From NCBI RefSeq assembly GCF_036172515.1, contig NZ_JAXKVW010000017.1, positions 1-41,517 on the forward strand: a stretch of DNA of 41,517 bases. Direction: 5' to 3'. The position numbers were made by a program, and so were the translations under genes. Of this stretch, positions 1 to 8,035 are shown in pieces; position 1 is the first letter of the stretch, and each line of letters opens with the position of its first letter. This DNA comes from Flexistipes sp. Its GTDB lineage: Bacteria; Chrysiogenota; Deferribacteres; Deferribacterales; Flexistipitaceae. A model generated the notes under the pieces. That model was not told the origin of the DNA, searched no databases, and worked only from the letters and a program-made list of their open reading frames with translations.

Positions 1-998
1 AGATTAGACTCAAAATGTTCTTCTTTTGCAAGGTTGGGAATTAGAAAACATGTAATATTAAATAAATAAGTGTTGAAATTATTCTCAACGAATTTCATTC
101 CTGCAAAAGCATCTCTTGCACAATCCTCACAAATTGCAAAAGATTGATAAGACTTTTTGTTATCTAAATCATTAAAAAAGAGAAAATTAGTTGTTCCAAA
201 AAATTTCATTGGTAAGGGATAGCTGGATTTTAATACAGTTGTTTTTTTATTGCAAACATGGCAGATTTTATTTTCTAATTTATCTTTTGTAAAATGGCTT
301 CCAAGTAAAGCGTAGTATATAATATTAACGTATGATTGAGCAAATTTATTTTCTTTGTGTTCAAGTATATATTGATTATTTATAAGCAGTTTGGTTACAT
401 TTGGAAAGCTATTAGTATTTTTGGAGTCCCTATCAAAATAAAGACTGTTTAATAAATATTTATAAATAATTTCATTATTTTTTTCCTGCTTTTCTTCTTT
501 TATTTTATAAAACTTTTCTTTGTTTTTATCACTTAACTTTTCTGGGTTTAAAATATATTTTTTTGTATGTTGATCATAATAATAAAATTTCTTCATTAAC
601 TGTTTTAATAAGTTAATATAATCGCTATCTACATTGTTTTTACTCCAGTTTTTCCAATCTTCTGTTAGTGCTTTAATTGAATCAGAAGCTGTACTTGTAA
701 TGAGTGTTATAATGGAACTTGTATTAAGAAAAATATTTTTAGTATTGCCTTTTTGGGAATGAGCAAAAAATTTAGATTTATTTTCTGAAGATAAATCGTC
801 ATCAGATAAAATAAATTCAGCACAATCTTTATTTAAGTTAAAATTTAAACATATGGCTTTTCCTAAAGCATTTTTGTCATTTTTTATATATGGTGTGATG
901 GCAACCTGCTCTAAAAATCTTTTTTTAGCTTCATATTCTGATGAAGTTTTTTGATTGGTTAATAAAGATTTTCCAATATTCGCAAAACTATTTATCAC
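1..998 (-). CDS. CRISPR-associated protein Cas8 (Cas8b/TM1802-like), 3' part missing
   Basis: About 332 codons are visible and the frame stays open to the window edge. The GTG start at 998 overlaps the cas6 stop by 3 bases (GTGA) and has a GGAGG ribosome site at 1004-1008, so the two genes are probably translationally coupled. The protein is lysine- and asparagine-rich and carries two CxxC pairs (about Cys246/249 and Cys290/293), a zinc-ribbon arrangement typical of the large subunit of type I-B Cascade (Cas8b, TM1802/Csh1 family). The cas6-then-cas8 order also fits subtype I-B, where Cas8 recognises the PAM and holds the crRNA 5' handle. The exact Cas8 subfamily is inferred. AT content is clearly higher than in the hydrogenase genes next door, which is usual for cas loci. 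Confidence 0.72.
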   Translation of the reverse strand, partial: MINSFANIGKSLLTNQKTSSEYEAKKRFLEQVAITPYIKNDKNALGKAICLNFNLNKDCAEFILSDDDLSSENKSKFFAHSQKGNTKNIFLNTSSIITLITSTASDSIKALTEDWKNWSKNNVDSDYINLLKQLMKKFYYYDQHTKKYILNPEKLSDKNKEKFYKIKEEKQEKNNEIIYKYLLNSLYFDRDSKNTNSFPNVTKLLINNQYILEHKENKFAQSYVNIIYYALLGSHFTKDKLENKICHVCNKKTTVLKSSYPLPMKFFGTTNFLFFNDLDNKKSYQSFAICEDCARDAFAGMKFVENNFNTYLFNITCFLIPNLAKEEHFESN

Positions 999-1759
999 GA
1001 ATTCCTCCTTTGATTTACAACCATCTCCACCATACCGTAGCCCTGGGAGTTTCGGTCGCCGAGGCCGGCGTCCAGTGCAAACTGCAAAAGTTGAGGATCT
1101 CCTTCGATTTCGAACATTCCCGTCCAACCTTTTATAAGTGTTCCCTTGAAATATCGTATTTTTTCTTTTCTGTTTGTTGCGAACATTGGTTTTATGGAAA
1201 AATGATTATATGGACAGTCTTCTCTGTACAGCGACTGCCATTTTTTCTGCAGATTTATTTTTAAAAGCTCTTGGAAATCATCTTCAAACGGACTGTAATA
1301 ATGAGTTACTTTTTTTCCATCAGGTTTTTCAAAAGTGGAGTGCATTGTGATCGGGGAAAGTGTTTTTACTCTTATTTTATCTGAAGTAATTTTATCTTGC
1401 CTTAGAACACTGACTGATGAAATGTATGCATCATTACTGCCGAATCGTATTTTTTCAGATGTTATAAGATTTTGAGCAGATTGCTGAAGTATCCAGTCAA
1501 CAGGAGATGCCACATAAAAGCTTACTTGTCCGTTTGGAAATGTAAGCCTTTTTTCTTTATGATTTGGAAATCCTCTTTCAATAATGTCGGAAAAAGTAAG
1601 CATTTTAAAAGAACGTTTTTCGTACTCGAAACCTTGATTGTGCAGCCACTCGGCGGCTTCTTTTTCCAGAAAATTGTATATCAATCCCTGCTGGACAGGG
1701 CTATGGGAAAATGGCAACACAATTTTGTCAGTACTTACAATTTCAAATTTTACCCGCAT
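995..1759 (-). CDS. cas6: CRISPR-associated endoribonuclease Cas6
   Basis: The 254-residue protein has the layout of a Cas6 (RAMP superfamily) pre-crRNA endonuclease. There is an N-terminal ferredoxin-like beginning with a His near residue 20 in FSHSPVQQGLIYNFL, a position compatible with the catalytic His. The C-terminal glycine-rich loop GLGDRNSQGYGMVEM is the most diagnostic part. Family members cut the CRISPR repeat to release crRNAs. Start choice: ATG at 1759 has GGGTGAT just upstream. A GTG at 1765 is in frame but has a poorer site. It is the first gene of the operon and overlaps cas8 at its 3' end. Confidence in the family is high; the catalytic residue is inferred. Confidence 0.85.
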   Translation of the reverse strand: MRVKFEIVSTDKIVLPFSHSPVQQGLIYNFLEKEAAEWLHNQGFEYEKRSFKMLTFSDIIERGFPNHKEKRLTFPNGQVSFYVASPVDWILQQSAQNLITSEKIRFGSNDAYISSVSVLRQDKITSDKIRVKTLSPITMHSTFEKPDGKKVTHYYSPFEDDFQELLKINLQKKWQSLYREDCPYNHFSIKPMFATNRKEKIRYFKGTLIKGWTGMFEIEGDPQLLQFALDAGLGDRNSQGYGMVEMVVNQRRNS

Positions 1760-1810
1760 AATCACCCTATTGATTTAGTTCCAGTTACTTCGGTAGTTAC
1801 GCTGTTTCAG

Positions 1811-1833
1811 GGAGGAGACCCCCGCCTCCTTAA
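1811..1833 (-). other. G-rich hairpin in the cas operon leader
   Basis: On the minus strand the untranslated leader of cas6 contains AGGAG and CTCCT arms around a G-rich loop (GCGGGGGT). The hairpin would form about 10 bases after the predicted transcription start. It places a GGAGG sequence in a stem far from any start codon, so it is not the cas6 ribosome site. Its role is unknown: it could be a leader structure, an RNA stability element or chance. Confidence 0.3.
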
Positions 1834-1849
1834 AAAATACATCAATATA

Positions 1850-1878
1850 ATTTTACCGGGTGGAATCAGCGGATGCAA
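1850..1878 (-). promoter_or_regulatory. Putative sigma-70 promoter of the cas operon
   Basis: Reading the minus strand, TTGCAT (1878-1873) and TAAAAT (1855-1850) are separated by exactly 17 bases. This is a near-consensus -35/-10 pair. Transcription would start near 1843 and give a leader of about 85 nt before cas6. No other gene lies between this site and cas6. Confidence 0.55.
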
Positions 1879-1916
1879 GTGAAATGTATGAAAAAATATT
1901 ATTAAAAGAATTTTGG

Positions 1917-1984
1917 AATTGGTTGAGTTGTGTATTGGTGATTTTGTTTAGTTGTGTATTAGTTGAGATGGTTTAATTGGTTGA
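1917..1984. repeat. T/G-rich degenerate repeat tract at the 3' end of hybD
   Basis: AGTTGTGTATT occurs at 1926-1936 and 1950-1960 (24-base period), and AATTGGTTGA occurs at 1917-1926 and 1975-1984. The second AATTGGTTGA copy overlaps the hybD stop codon. The tract is T and G on the plus strand with almost no C. It resembles the other short-period degenerate tracts seen at 40341-40385 and 41313-41364. Confidence 0.45.
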
Positions 1985-2461
1985 TTTTTTATAAAATGGT
2001 ATGTTTAACGACTCCAGTTCTTTTAATAAAATATTTTCAACTTCTTTCAAGCAGTTTTTCAGCGTTTTACTCAGTGAATCTCCGATAGTCATTGATTCCG
2101 GAACGACGCTGATAAGTTTCAGATTTTCAGGAGAGACACCCCTGATATCGCACATGAGAAGCATTTCCTGGACGCCGATTTGATGAGGGGAGAGCTTGGC
2201 AGGCATTTTATTCAGCCTTATATCATCGTAGTCATAAATCAAAATTGTACCGGGTTTATCCTTTATCTCGACCACATCGATAATAAAAACATAGTCATAA
2301 TTTTCAATAAAACCGGATGCAAGCATTCCCATTGTACCTGCATCCACCACATCAATATTTTCCGGGAAGTTGTATCTGCTCTGCAAATATCTTACAAAAT
2401 GAACACCGAAGCCCTCATCTGAGAGGAGTGTGTTTCCGGCTCCGAATATGCTTATTTTCAT
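1973..2461 (-). CDS. hybD: [NiFe] hydrogenase maturation endopeptidase (HyaD/HybD family)
   Basis: This 162-residue protein matches the M52 family of proteases that trim the large-subunit C-terminus after nickel insertion. Visible hallmarks are the N-terminal GAGNTLLSDEGFGVH, which contains the Ni-sensing Glu, the VVDAGTMG segment carrying the second acidic ligand, and LSPHQIG with the conserved His. The size is normal for the family. Its ATG overlaps the hybC stop by 4 bases (ATGA), and it is the last gene of the hyb operon. Its substrate should be HybC, whose C-terminal tail is still present in the gene. Maturation factors HypA-F are not in the window. Confidence 0.93.
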   Translation of the reverse strand: MKISIFGAGNTLLSDEGFGVHFVRYLQSRYNFPENIDVVDAGTMGMLASGFIENYDYVFIIDVVEIKDKPGTILIYDYDDIRLNKMPAKLSPHQIGVQEMLLMCDIRGVSPENLKLISVVPESMTIGDSLSKTLKNCLKEVENILLKELESLNIPFYKKSTN

Positions 2462-4140
2462 AAAACTTTAACTTTTACAATATCTCCGCCATCCGGATCT
2501 ACGGCATGAACGGCGCATGCAATACAGGGGTCATAAGAGTGTATAGTCCTTAGGATTTCCAGAGGTTTTTCTGTTTCAGCAAGTTGTGTATTGATAAGGG
2601 AGTTTTCATAGGGGCCCATTACTCCGTTTTCATCTCTCGGGGAGGCATTCCAGGTTGACGGAACAACGGCCTGATAATTTTCAATCTTTTTGTCCTTTAT
2701 ATGTATAAAGTGGCTCAGCATACCCCTCGGCGCCTCATGAAATCCGACTCCCTTGTATTCTCCCGAGGGAATTTCCGTAGGGTTGGCGTAATCGCTGTCG
2801 CCTGCTGCAATATTTTCTATCAGCTTGTCAAGGAAATGTTCGGCAGTCTCAGCTGAAAATTTAGCTCTGTATCCTCTGGCCAGTAATCTGCCCATGGTGG
2901 AGTTGTATTTGCTGTTGTCTATGGAGAGAGTTGAGTTGTAAAAATCAATCTCTCTTTTAATAAACTCATTGCCTGTGTGGTATCCGGCTAGAATCTGTGC
3001 TACCGGCCCTGTTTCTATCGCTTTTTCTTTAAATCTAGGCGCTTTGCACCATGTGTATTTTGAGTCATAGTCATACCCTGTAAACCGGGGATCTGAACTG
3101 CCATCCCATGGATGAAGCGGGGCAGGATTGTTATACCATGCAAACTCGGATGATTCGGTGATATTGTTAATAAGGTAATCGTCTGAATGATCCAGTATTC
3201 TGTGGTGAATATTCTGCTCACCGTTAAAAAAGATACCGCCCTGTATGAGAAATTCTTTGCTGTTTGTATCCAAAGGGTATTCCGGAACCGCAATATAATT
3301 ACCGACGCTCCGTCCGATATCGAACCATTCTCTGTATCTGTTGGCAAGAAGAACAAGATCATTCATATATACTTTGTCTATGAACTTTTTGACTTCTCCC
3401 AGTTTTTTCCTGATAAGACTGAGACGCTCCACATTGAGAGTTGCCATATTGTCCATATTAACTGCAGTGGCAACTCCGCCCACAACAAGATTCTGGATAT
3501 GAGGATTCTTGCCTCCAATTACAGCAACAGCCTGGGCTGCTTTTTTCTGGTAATCCAGTGCTGTAAGATAGTGTGAAAATAACAAAAGATTTTCTTCCGG
3601 ACTGAGCTTCATCGCCTGATGTCCCCAGTAACCGGATGCGAAAATTCCCAGCCTGCCGCTGTCCACAAAGTGTTTCAGTTTTTCCTGAACATTCTTAAAA
3701 TCATCGACGCCGTGTCCGCCGAAATCTGACATACTTTCTGCCAGCAGTGAGGTTTTTTTGGGATCAGCCTTCAGACATGATGTGATGTCCACCCAATCAA
3801 GTGCTGAGAGATGATAAAAATGAACTATATGATCCTGCATAGAATGCATGGCAATCATGAGATTTCTCAGATACTGCCCATTTAAAGGAACCTGGACATT
3901 CAACGCATTTTCAACGGAACGGATGGAGGCTATGGCGTGAACAGTTGTGCAGACACCGCAAAAACGCTGAGCATATGACCAGGCGTCTTCCGGTCTTTTG
4001 CCTTTTAATATTGTTTCTATGCCACGGAACATCTGCGCTGAAGACCAGGCGTTTGTAACCCTGTCATTGTCCACTTCAACATCGATTCTCAGATGCCCCT
4101 CTATTCTCGTGACCGGATCTATGGTAATTTTTTTAGACAT
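2458..4140 (-). CDS. hybC: [NiFe] hydrogenase large (catalytic) subunit, Hyb type
   Basis: The 560-residue protein carries both nickel-binding motifs: RFCGVC (Cys61, Cys64) near the N-terminus and DPCIACAVH (Cys539, Cys542, His545) near the C-terminus. A 15-residue tail after His545 is the expected peptide removed by HybD. The N-terminal DPVTRIEGH motif is also canonical. The enzyme splits H2 at a Ni-Fe(CN)2CO site in the periplasm after Tat export with the small subunit. The ATG has an AGGAGG site about 5 bases upstream and overlaps hybB by 8 bases. Gene order O-A-B-C-D matches E. coli hydrogenase-2, a quinone-linked uptake or reversible enzyme (group 1). Confidence 0.96.
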   Translation of the reverse strand: MSKKITIDPVTRIEGHLRIDVEVDNDRVTNAWSSAQMFRGIETILKGKRPEDAWSYAQRFCGVCTTVHAIASIRSVENALNVQVPLNGQYLRNLMIAMHSMQDHIVHFYHLSALDWVDITSCLKADPKKTSLLAESMSDFGGHGVDDFKNVQEKLKHFVDSGRLGIFASGYWGHQAMKLSPEENLLLFSHYLTALDYQKKAAQAVAVIGGKNPHIQNLVVGGVATAVNMDNMATLNVERLSLIRKKLGEVKKFIDKVYMNDLVLLANRYREWFDIGRSVGNYIAVPEYPLDTNSKEFLIQGGIFFNGEQNIHHRILDHSDDYLINNITESSEFAWYNNPAPLHPWDGSSDPRFTGYDYDSKYTWCKAPRFKEKAIETGPVAQILAGYHTGNEFIKREIDFYNSTLSIDNSKYNSTMGRLLARGYRAKFSAETAEHFLDKLIENIAAGDSDYANPTEIPSGEYKGVGFHEAPRGMLSHFIHIKDKKIENYQAVVPSTWNASPRDENGVMGPYENSLINTQLAETEKPLEILRTIHSYDPCIACAVHAVDPDGGDIVKVKVL

Positions 4141-5332
4141 TGCTTCCTCCTATTGCTTTGCTTTTGTGAACTGCCGGCAGTACCGGAAAAATCTTAACAA
4201 AAATGCTGTATAAAAGAATTTCAAAGGAAACGATTCCCACTGTTATCATGAACTCACCGAAAGCCGGGAAATAAGAAAATCCCACACCCGGATCAAAACC
4301 TATGATGTAAGTATTGAAGCGATACAGCCCGCCTCCAAGAACAATCAGAGAAGCGCTGATGAACAGCTTACGGGGAGAATTAAGGTTGTGTCCGGACATC
4401 AGTATTACTGAGCCTAAAATTATCAGAGCGGATTCTATGAGAAACATAACAGAATAGAAGTCGAAACTGAAAGCTTCCATCAGCTGGTTTCTTACAAAGA
4501 GGTCTGTAAATCTTATTGCAATCCACCCAAGAGCCAGAAATAGGGCTATTCTGCCGAGTCCCGCAAGTTGGCTGGTTTCGTAAGGTCTGCCAAATTTAAA
4601 TGATGATGTGATGGATTCAAAAATTACAATTGAATATCCGATGAAAATGCAGTTTATCAGAAATAAAAGCGGCAGAATAGGTGTATGCCAGTTCGGGTGC
4701 AGTTTGAATGCGGCGATTATCATCATTGAGCCCAGAGATGACTGATGCATTGTTGGCAGTGTAATTCCCAGAATTATAAAATATATAAGATATTTATCGA
4801 GGAATTTTGAGAATTTTTCGGAAAGTCTGGCCATCCCGTAATTTTCCGATTCCTGCAGTTTTTCGAAGATGGCCGGACTGAATTCTAAAAATAATACAAA
4901 AGTATATATCATAACACACATTGCAACTTCGAACATAATAGAATTCAGCTGCCAGAACTGCGGTTTTAAAAGGTTAAACATATTCCAGAATCTTCCCAAA
5001 TCTATAACCACTGAAAAACCGGCCAACCCGTATCCGAAAAGGCTCGTCAGCATAGCTGAGCGCATCAGCGGGTGATAATGATTATTATTCAGGATATATA
5101 CCAGGATAGCTACTGCATATCCCCCGCAGGCTATGGCAGTTCCTGTGGCTACATCATAAGCAATCCAAATCCCCCAGGGATAAGCATCGCTGAGGTTTGT
5201 CACTGCGCCTATTCCTTCGAAAAACCTTACCCCTATAAAATAAAAGCCTATCGCTGTAAGAACAGACAATATTACAAAAGAGGGGGTTAAAATCTTTCTG
5301 TTTAAGATTTCATATTCTTTATGACTGCTCAT
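4133..5332 (-). CDS. hybB: Hydrogenase integral membrane subunit (HybB/NrfD family)
   Basis: The 399-residue protein is very hydrophobic, with roughly ten predicted membrane helices. It resembles HybB, the NrfD/PsrC-family subunit that passes electrons between the ferredoxin-like subunit and menaquinone in the membrane. It has no haem-binding motif, consistent with HybB and unlike the cytochrome b subunit HyaC. I place the start at 5332 (MSSHKEYEI) rather than the in-frame ATG at 5341, because the purine-rich ribosome site would abut the earlier codon. The gene overlaps hybA by 14 bases and hybC by 8. Confidence 0.9.
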   Translation of the reverse strand: MSSHKEYEILNRKILTPSFVILSVLTAIGFYFIGVRFFEGIGAVTNLSDAYPWGIWIAYDVATGTAIACGGYAVAILVYILNNNHYHPLMRSAMLTSLFGYGLAGFSVVIDLGRFWNMFNLLKPQFWQLNSIMFEVAMCVMIYTFVLFLEFSPAIFEKLQESENYGMARLSEKFSKFLDKYLIYFIILGITLPTMHQSSLGSMMIIAAFKLHPNWHTPILPLLFLINCIFIGYSIVIFESITSSFKFGRPYETSQLAGLGRIALFLALGWIAIRFTDLFVRNQLMEAFSFDFYSVMFLIESALIILGSVILMSGHNLNSPRKLFISASLIVLGGGLYRFNTYIIGFDPGVGFSYFPAFGEFMITVGIVSFEILLYSIFVKIFPVLPAVHKSKAIGGSNV

Positions 5333-6212
5333 TATCACCATCCTTTTTTGACTTTCTGTTGCGGAAAGCTACAAAGCAGAGTGTTCCGTACAAGGCAACA
5401 GGTGCTATAAACCCTTTGTAAATGGTGTGCTGAATATTTTCCGAAAGTGCAGCTGCAGAAGGATTAGGCAGGTTTGGAAAGGAAAGTTTATTGAAATCCA
5501 CACCGGCCAGGTAAATGCAGTTTGCTCCTCCTACTTCGTGCTCACCGTAAATATGATGTATGTAAATATCCGGATGATCTTTAATACGCTTTTTTGCAAT
5601 TTTAATCAGATCACCGCGTTTACCGAAAAGAATTGCATCTGTTGGGCAGACTTCCGCACATGCCGTGATTCCTTTCTGTTTAAAGTTCGTGAATTTGCAC
5701 ATATCGCATTTAACAATTTTTGGTATAGGTTTTTCCCATTCAAATTTTGGAATATTGTAAGGGCATGCTATAAGACAGTAACGGCAGCCTATACAAATGT
5801 CTTTGTCGTAAAACACTATACCGTTGTCTGATTTTTGCATTGCGGATACCGGACAAGCGGAAACGCAGGATGGCTTTGCACAATGCATGCACTGCTTTTT
5901 AACAAAAGCATATTTTTCCGGTGATTCCTTATAGAGTTTGATTATTGTCCGTGTGTTACTGTCCAGTTTCTCAGGGGAATCCCATAAATTGTTCTTATCA
6001 AATTTTCCCTGTTCTGTGGCAAGATCGTTAACCTGCTTGCAAGTCGTAACACAGGCTTTGCAGCCCACACATATTGTGGAATCATAAAGCATGGAGAAAT
6101 CTTTGTTATCTGTGAAAACCTTCGCGCTTGAAGCGTCTGCGGCTGCAGGAACAGCTGTGCCCAAAGCAGCAGCGCCGCAAATTTTAAGAAAATCCCTTCT
6201 ACTTTTCTTCAT
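5319..6212 (-). CDS. hybA: Hydrogenase ferredoxin-like electron-transfer subunit with Tat signal
   Basis: The 297-residue protein begins with a twin-arginine signal (KKSRRDFLK followed by an Ala-rich hydrophobic stretch). Four Cys groups follow: CVGCKACVTTC, CMHCAKPSCVSACP, CIGCRYCLIACP and a final CDMC...CAEVCP. This is the pattern of a four-[4Fe-4S] protein such as HybA. A C-terminal hydrophobic helix (about residues 265-285) should anchor it on the periplasmic side. It links the small subunit to HybB. The start at 6212 is favoured because GAGGGAG lies 6 bases upstream; an ATG two codons earlier is too close to that site. Confidence 0.92.
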   Translation of the reverse strand: MKKSRRDFLKICGAAALGTAVPAAADASSAKVFTDNKDFSMLYDSTICVGCKACVTTCKQVNDLATEQGKFDKNNLWDSPEKLDSNTRTIIKLYKESPEKYAFVKKQCMHCAKPSCVSACPVSAMQKSDNGIVFYDKDICIGCRYCLIACPYNIPKFEWEKPIPKIVKCDMCKFTNFKQKGITACAEVCPTDAILFGKRGDLIKIAKKRIKDHPDIYIHHIYGEHEVGGANCIYLAGVDFNKLSFPNLPNPSAAALSENIQHTIYKGFIAPVALYGTLCFVAFRNRKSKKDGDNEQS

Positions 6213-7290
6213 TGTCATCTCCCTCGTCGGGAAGCTTTTTTATCATGACTGCTCCTGCTCCGAGAGCGACCCCGGCAAGTCCACTTACAGCTGCAACCGC
6301 TCTTAAATCCACCGGTTTATCTTTTTTCTTGGGCGCAACGGATGGGTAAAAGTTGGGAGGTGTTTGATTATGGATTCTGATATGATCAGCAATGTCCCTT
6401 TTGAACAGGATGTCTTTTTCAGTGCACCCGATACATGGATGACCTATGGAAACCGGCCAAACTCCAACATCGTTAAACCGCTGGACAGAACAGTTTGCAA
6501 ATGTTGCAGGACCTTTACAGCCGAGTTTATACAGACAGTATCCCAGTCTGTGACCTTTGTCTCCATATTCTTCTGCAAATCTTCCGGAGTCAAAGTGAGG
6601 CCTTCTTTCGCAATGCTCATGTATAACCCTTCCGTATGCGAAAAGAGGGCGCTTTTTATCATCCAGCTTTGGAAGTTTTTCAAACGAGAGCAGATACAGT
6701 ATTGTGGACAAAAAGTTATAAGGATTGGGGGGACAGCCGGGTATATTTACGATAGGTTTGTCTTTTATAATATCTTCCACACTTTTGGCATTTGTCAGTT
6801 CCGGCATAACAGCCGGTATTCCGCCGAAAGAGGAACAGGAGCCTATGGCAATAACAGCTGATGCATATTTGGAAGCCTCTTTAAGTAATTTATAAGCTTC
6901 TTTGCCCCCGATTTTGCAGAATCCTTCATTATCAGAAGGTATTGAGCCTTCGATAACCAGCAGATACTCTCCTTTATATTTCTCAAATGCGTGATGCAAA
7001 GTTTCTTCAGCCTGGATTCCTGAGGCGGGCATAAGAGTTTCGTGATATTCAAGTGAAATCATTTCAAAAAGGAGTGAGACAACATCAGGATGGGTGGATC
7101 TTAAAATACTTTCCGAGCATCCTGTGCATTCCTGAAAGTGCAGCCATATCACAGGTGGTCTTTTTTTATGCTCGGCGGCTTCAGCCATTTTAACACCGCT
7201 GGCGTAGGGAAGCCCCATTAATGATGCTGCTGAAACAGAAAATTTGAGGAAACTTCTTCTGGATAACCCTCCGAGTTGTAATGAAAACAT
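6199..7290 (-). CDS. hybO: [NiFe] hydrogenase small subunit, Tat-exported
   Basis: The 363-residue protein has a Tat signal (LSRRSFLKFSVSAASL) and the Cys set for three FeS clusters: ECTGCSES, IGSCSS and PGCPP for the proximal cluster, HEHC with later Cys for the distal cluster, and HPCIGC for the medial region. The proximal motif is CTGC, not the CTCC of O2-tolerant membrane hydrogenases, so a standard oxygen-sensitive enzyme is inferred. A C-terminal Ala/Gly-rich helix before a charged tail is the usual membrane anchor. The start at 7290 is set by GGAGG at 7298-7302. The longer frame to 7344 would begin inside the predicted -10 box. This is the first gene of the hyb operon. Confidence 0.94.
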   Translation of the reverse strand: MFSLQLGGLSRRSFLKFSVSAASLMGLPYASGVKMAEAAEHKKRPPVIWLHFQECTGCSESILRSTHPDVVSLLFEMISLEYHETLMPASGIQAEETLHHAFEKYKGEYLLVIEGSIPSDNEGFCKIGGKEAYKLLKEASKYASAVIAIGSCSSFGGIPAVMPELTNAKSVEDIIKDKPIVNIPGCPPNPYNFLSTILYLLSFEKLPKLDDKKRPLFAYGRVIHEHCERRPHFDSGRFAEEYGDKGHRLGYCLYKLGCKGPATFANCSVQRFNDVGVWPVSIGHPCIGCTEKDILFKRDIADHIRIHNQTPPNFYPSVAPKKKDKPVDLRAVAAVSGLAGVALGAGAVMIKKLPDEGDDNEEK

Positions 7291-7339
7291 ATTCATTCCT
7301 CCGTAAATAAAAATCCTAATTAAATGATTGAACCGGAGA

Positions 7340-7367
7340 ATCATATTAAAATTACAGAAGTTGTAAA
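7340..7367 (-). promoter_or_regulatory. Putative sigma-70 promoter of the hydrogenase operon
   Basis: On the minus strand TTTACA (7367-7362) and TATGAT (7345-7340) are spaced by 16 bases. Transcription would begin near 7333, about 43 nt before the hybO ATG. I saw no sigma-54 -24/-12 pair in this gap, although rpoN is in the window. Confidence 0.45.
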
Positions 7368-7555
7368 TATTTTTTTATTGTATTTTCAATGGTTTGCAGA
7401 TTAATAACAGGGTTTTGGTAACGGCGGATTTGTGAACAGTGCTGAGCAGAGAATCAATGAAAATAAACTTGTTTTTGAATAGAACAATATTAATTTATGT
7501 TATATTTCTTATTGGTATATATGAATATTTATATAATATGATCGTAATATTTTGC

Positions 7556-7593
7556 AATTCCGGATTAAGGTTGTAGGGTTTTCATCCGGAATT
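7556..7593. repeat. Perfect 10-bp inverted repeat after the DUF2325 gene
   Basis: AATTCCGGAT (7556-7565) and ATCCGGAATT (7584-7593) are exact reverse complements around an 18-base spacer, 7 bases beyond the 7600 stop codon. In the sense of the upstream gene (minus strand) no U-tract follows, so it is not a textbook terminator in that direction. On the plus strand it runs into TTTTT, but no plus-strand gene precedes it. It could still stop or stabilise the DUF2325 transcript before the hyb promoter. The rest of the 7368-7599 gap is AT-rich with no ORF that I can support. Confidence 0.5.
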
Positions 7594-7599
7594 TTTCGT

Positions 7600-7911
7600 T
7601 TATATACTGCATGCTGCGGGATTGTTTTTCCTGCTTGCCATGCATGATATTACATTATCAAGAGAATTCACGCTGGCTTTGTCCGTAAATATCATCGGAA
7701 TATTGTTTTTTTTGCATGTTTGTTTGGCACTCTGTACCATCTTATGGCTGGCGTTATCCACCATAAAAATTACTGCGTCGCTGTCTTTCAGGCATTTATT
7801 GCAGTTTGTGCAGTGGGTGTTCAGCACACGGGTCTTGCATCCGTGTTTTCTGCCTACTTTTTTGTATTCCTTTTCAAGTCTTTTTAAACCGCCCAATATG
7901 TATACATTCAT
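7600..7911 (-). CDS. DUF2325 domain protein
   Basis: The 103-residue protein opens with MNVYILGGLKRLEKEY and continues with CKTRVLNTHCTNCNKC, then DAVIFMVDNASHKM and KKNNIPMIF. This is the Rossmann-like pattern of DUF2325 (PF10087), a family without a settled biochemical function. Three closely spaced Cys (CTNCNKC) could bind a metal or act in redox chemistry; that is inference. The ATG at 7911 has a GGGGG site about 6 bases upstream. It is a single-gene unit with its own promoter, transcribed toward the hydrogenase operon and divergent from the PilB-like gene. Confidence 0.75.
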   Translation of the reverse strand: MNVYILGGLKRLEKEYKKVGRKHGCKTRVLNTHCTNCNKCLKDSDAVIFMVDNASHKMVQSAKQTCKKNNIPMIFTDKASVNSLDNVISCMASRKNNPAACSI

Positions 7912-7959
7912 AAGAATCCCCCTTGTTAATTATTTAAGACTATTTAAATCTTATTAAGT

Positions 7960-7987
7960 ATGATATTTTATATCATGAAAATGTCAA
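7960..7987 (-). promoter_or_regulatory. Promoter of the DUF2325 gene with overlapping palindromic operator
   Basis: On the minus strand TTGACA (7987-7982) and TATCAT (7965-7960) are 16 bases apart, a strong sigma-70 match. A perfect palindrome, ATGATAT-TTT-ATATCAT at 7960-7976, covers the -10 box and half the spacer. That is where a repressor would block RNA polymerase. A second imperfect palindrome (TAAGA...TCTTA, 7935-7953) lies near the start of transcription. I cannot match either to a named regulator with confidence. Confidence 0.5.
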
Positions 7988-8035
7988 TAAAAAAATTAGG
8001 AGAATCTAACTTTTTTATTATTGTTAAAATAATGA

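Noticed and set aside
1472-1882. 136-codon plus-strand ORF opposite cas6 and its leader
   Set aside because: It lies antisense to a well-supported cas6, has no ribosome site and no family resemblance; it also covers the cas promoter.
1-1972. CRISPR array near cas6
   Set aside because: No 28-37 base direct repeat with regular spacers is present. The TG-rich tract at 1917-1984 has a short, degenerate period and no spacers.
7290-7344. Longer start for the hydrogenase small subunit
   Set aside because: The extra 18 residues precede a good GGAGG site and begin within the predicted -10 box.
7989-8020. A-rich/T-rich hairpin as a bidirectional terminator between the divergent genes
   Set aside because: The stem is almost all A-T with a bulge, and both genes point away from it, so there is nothing to terminate.
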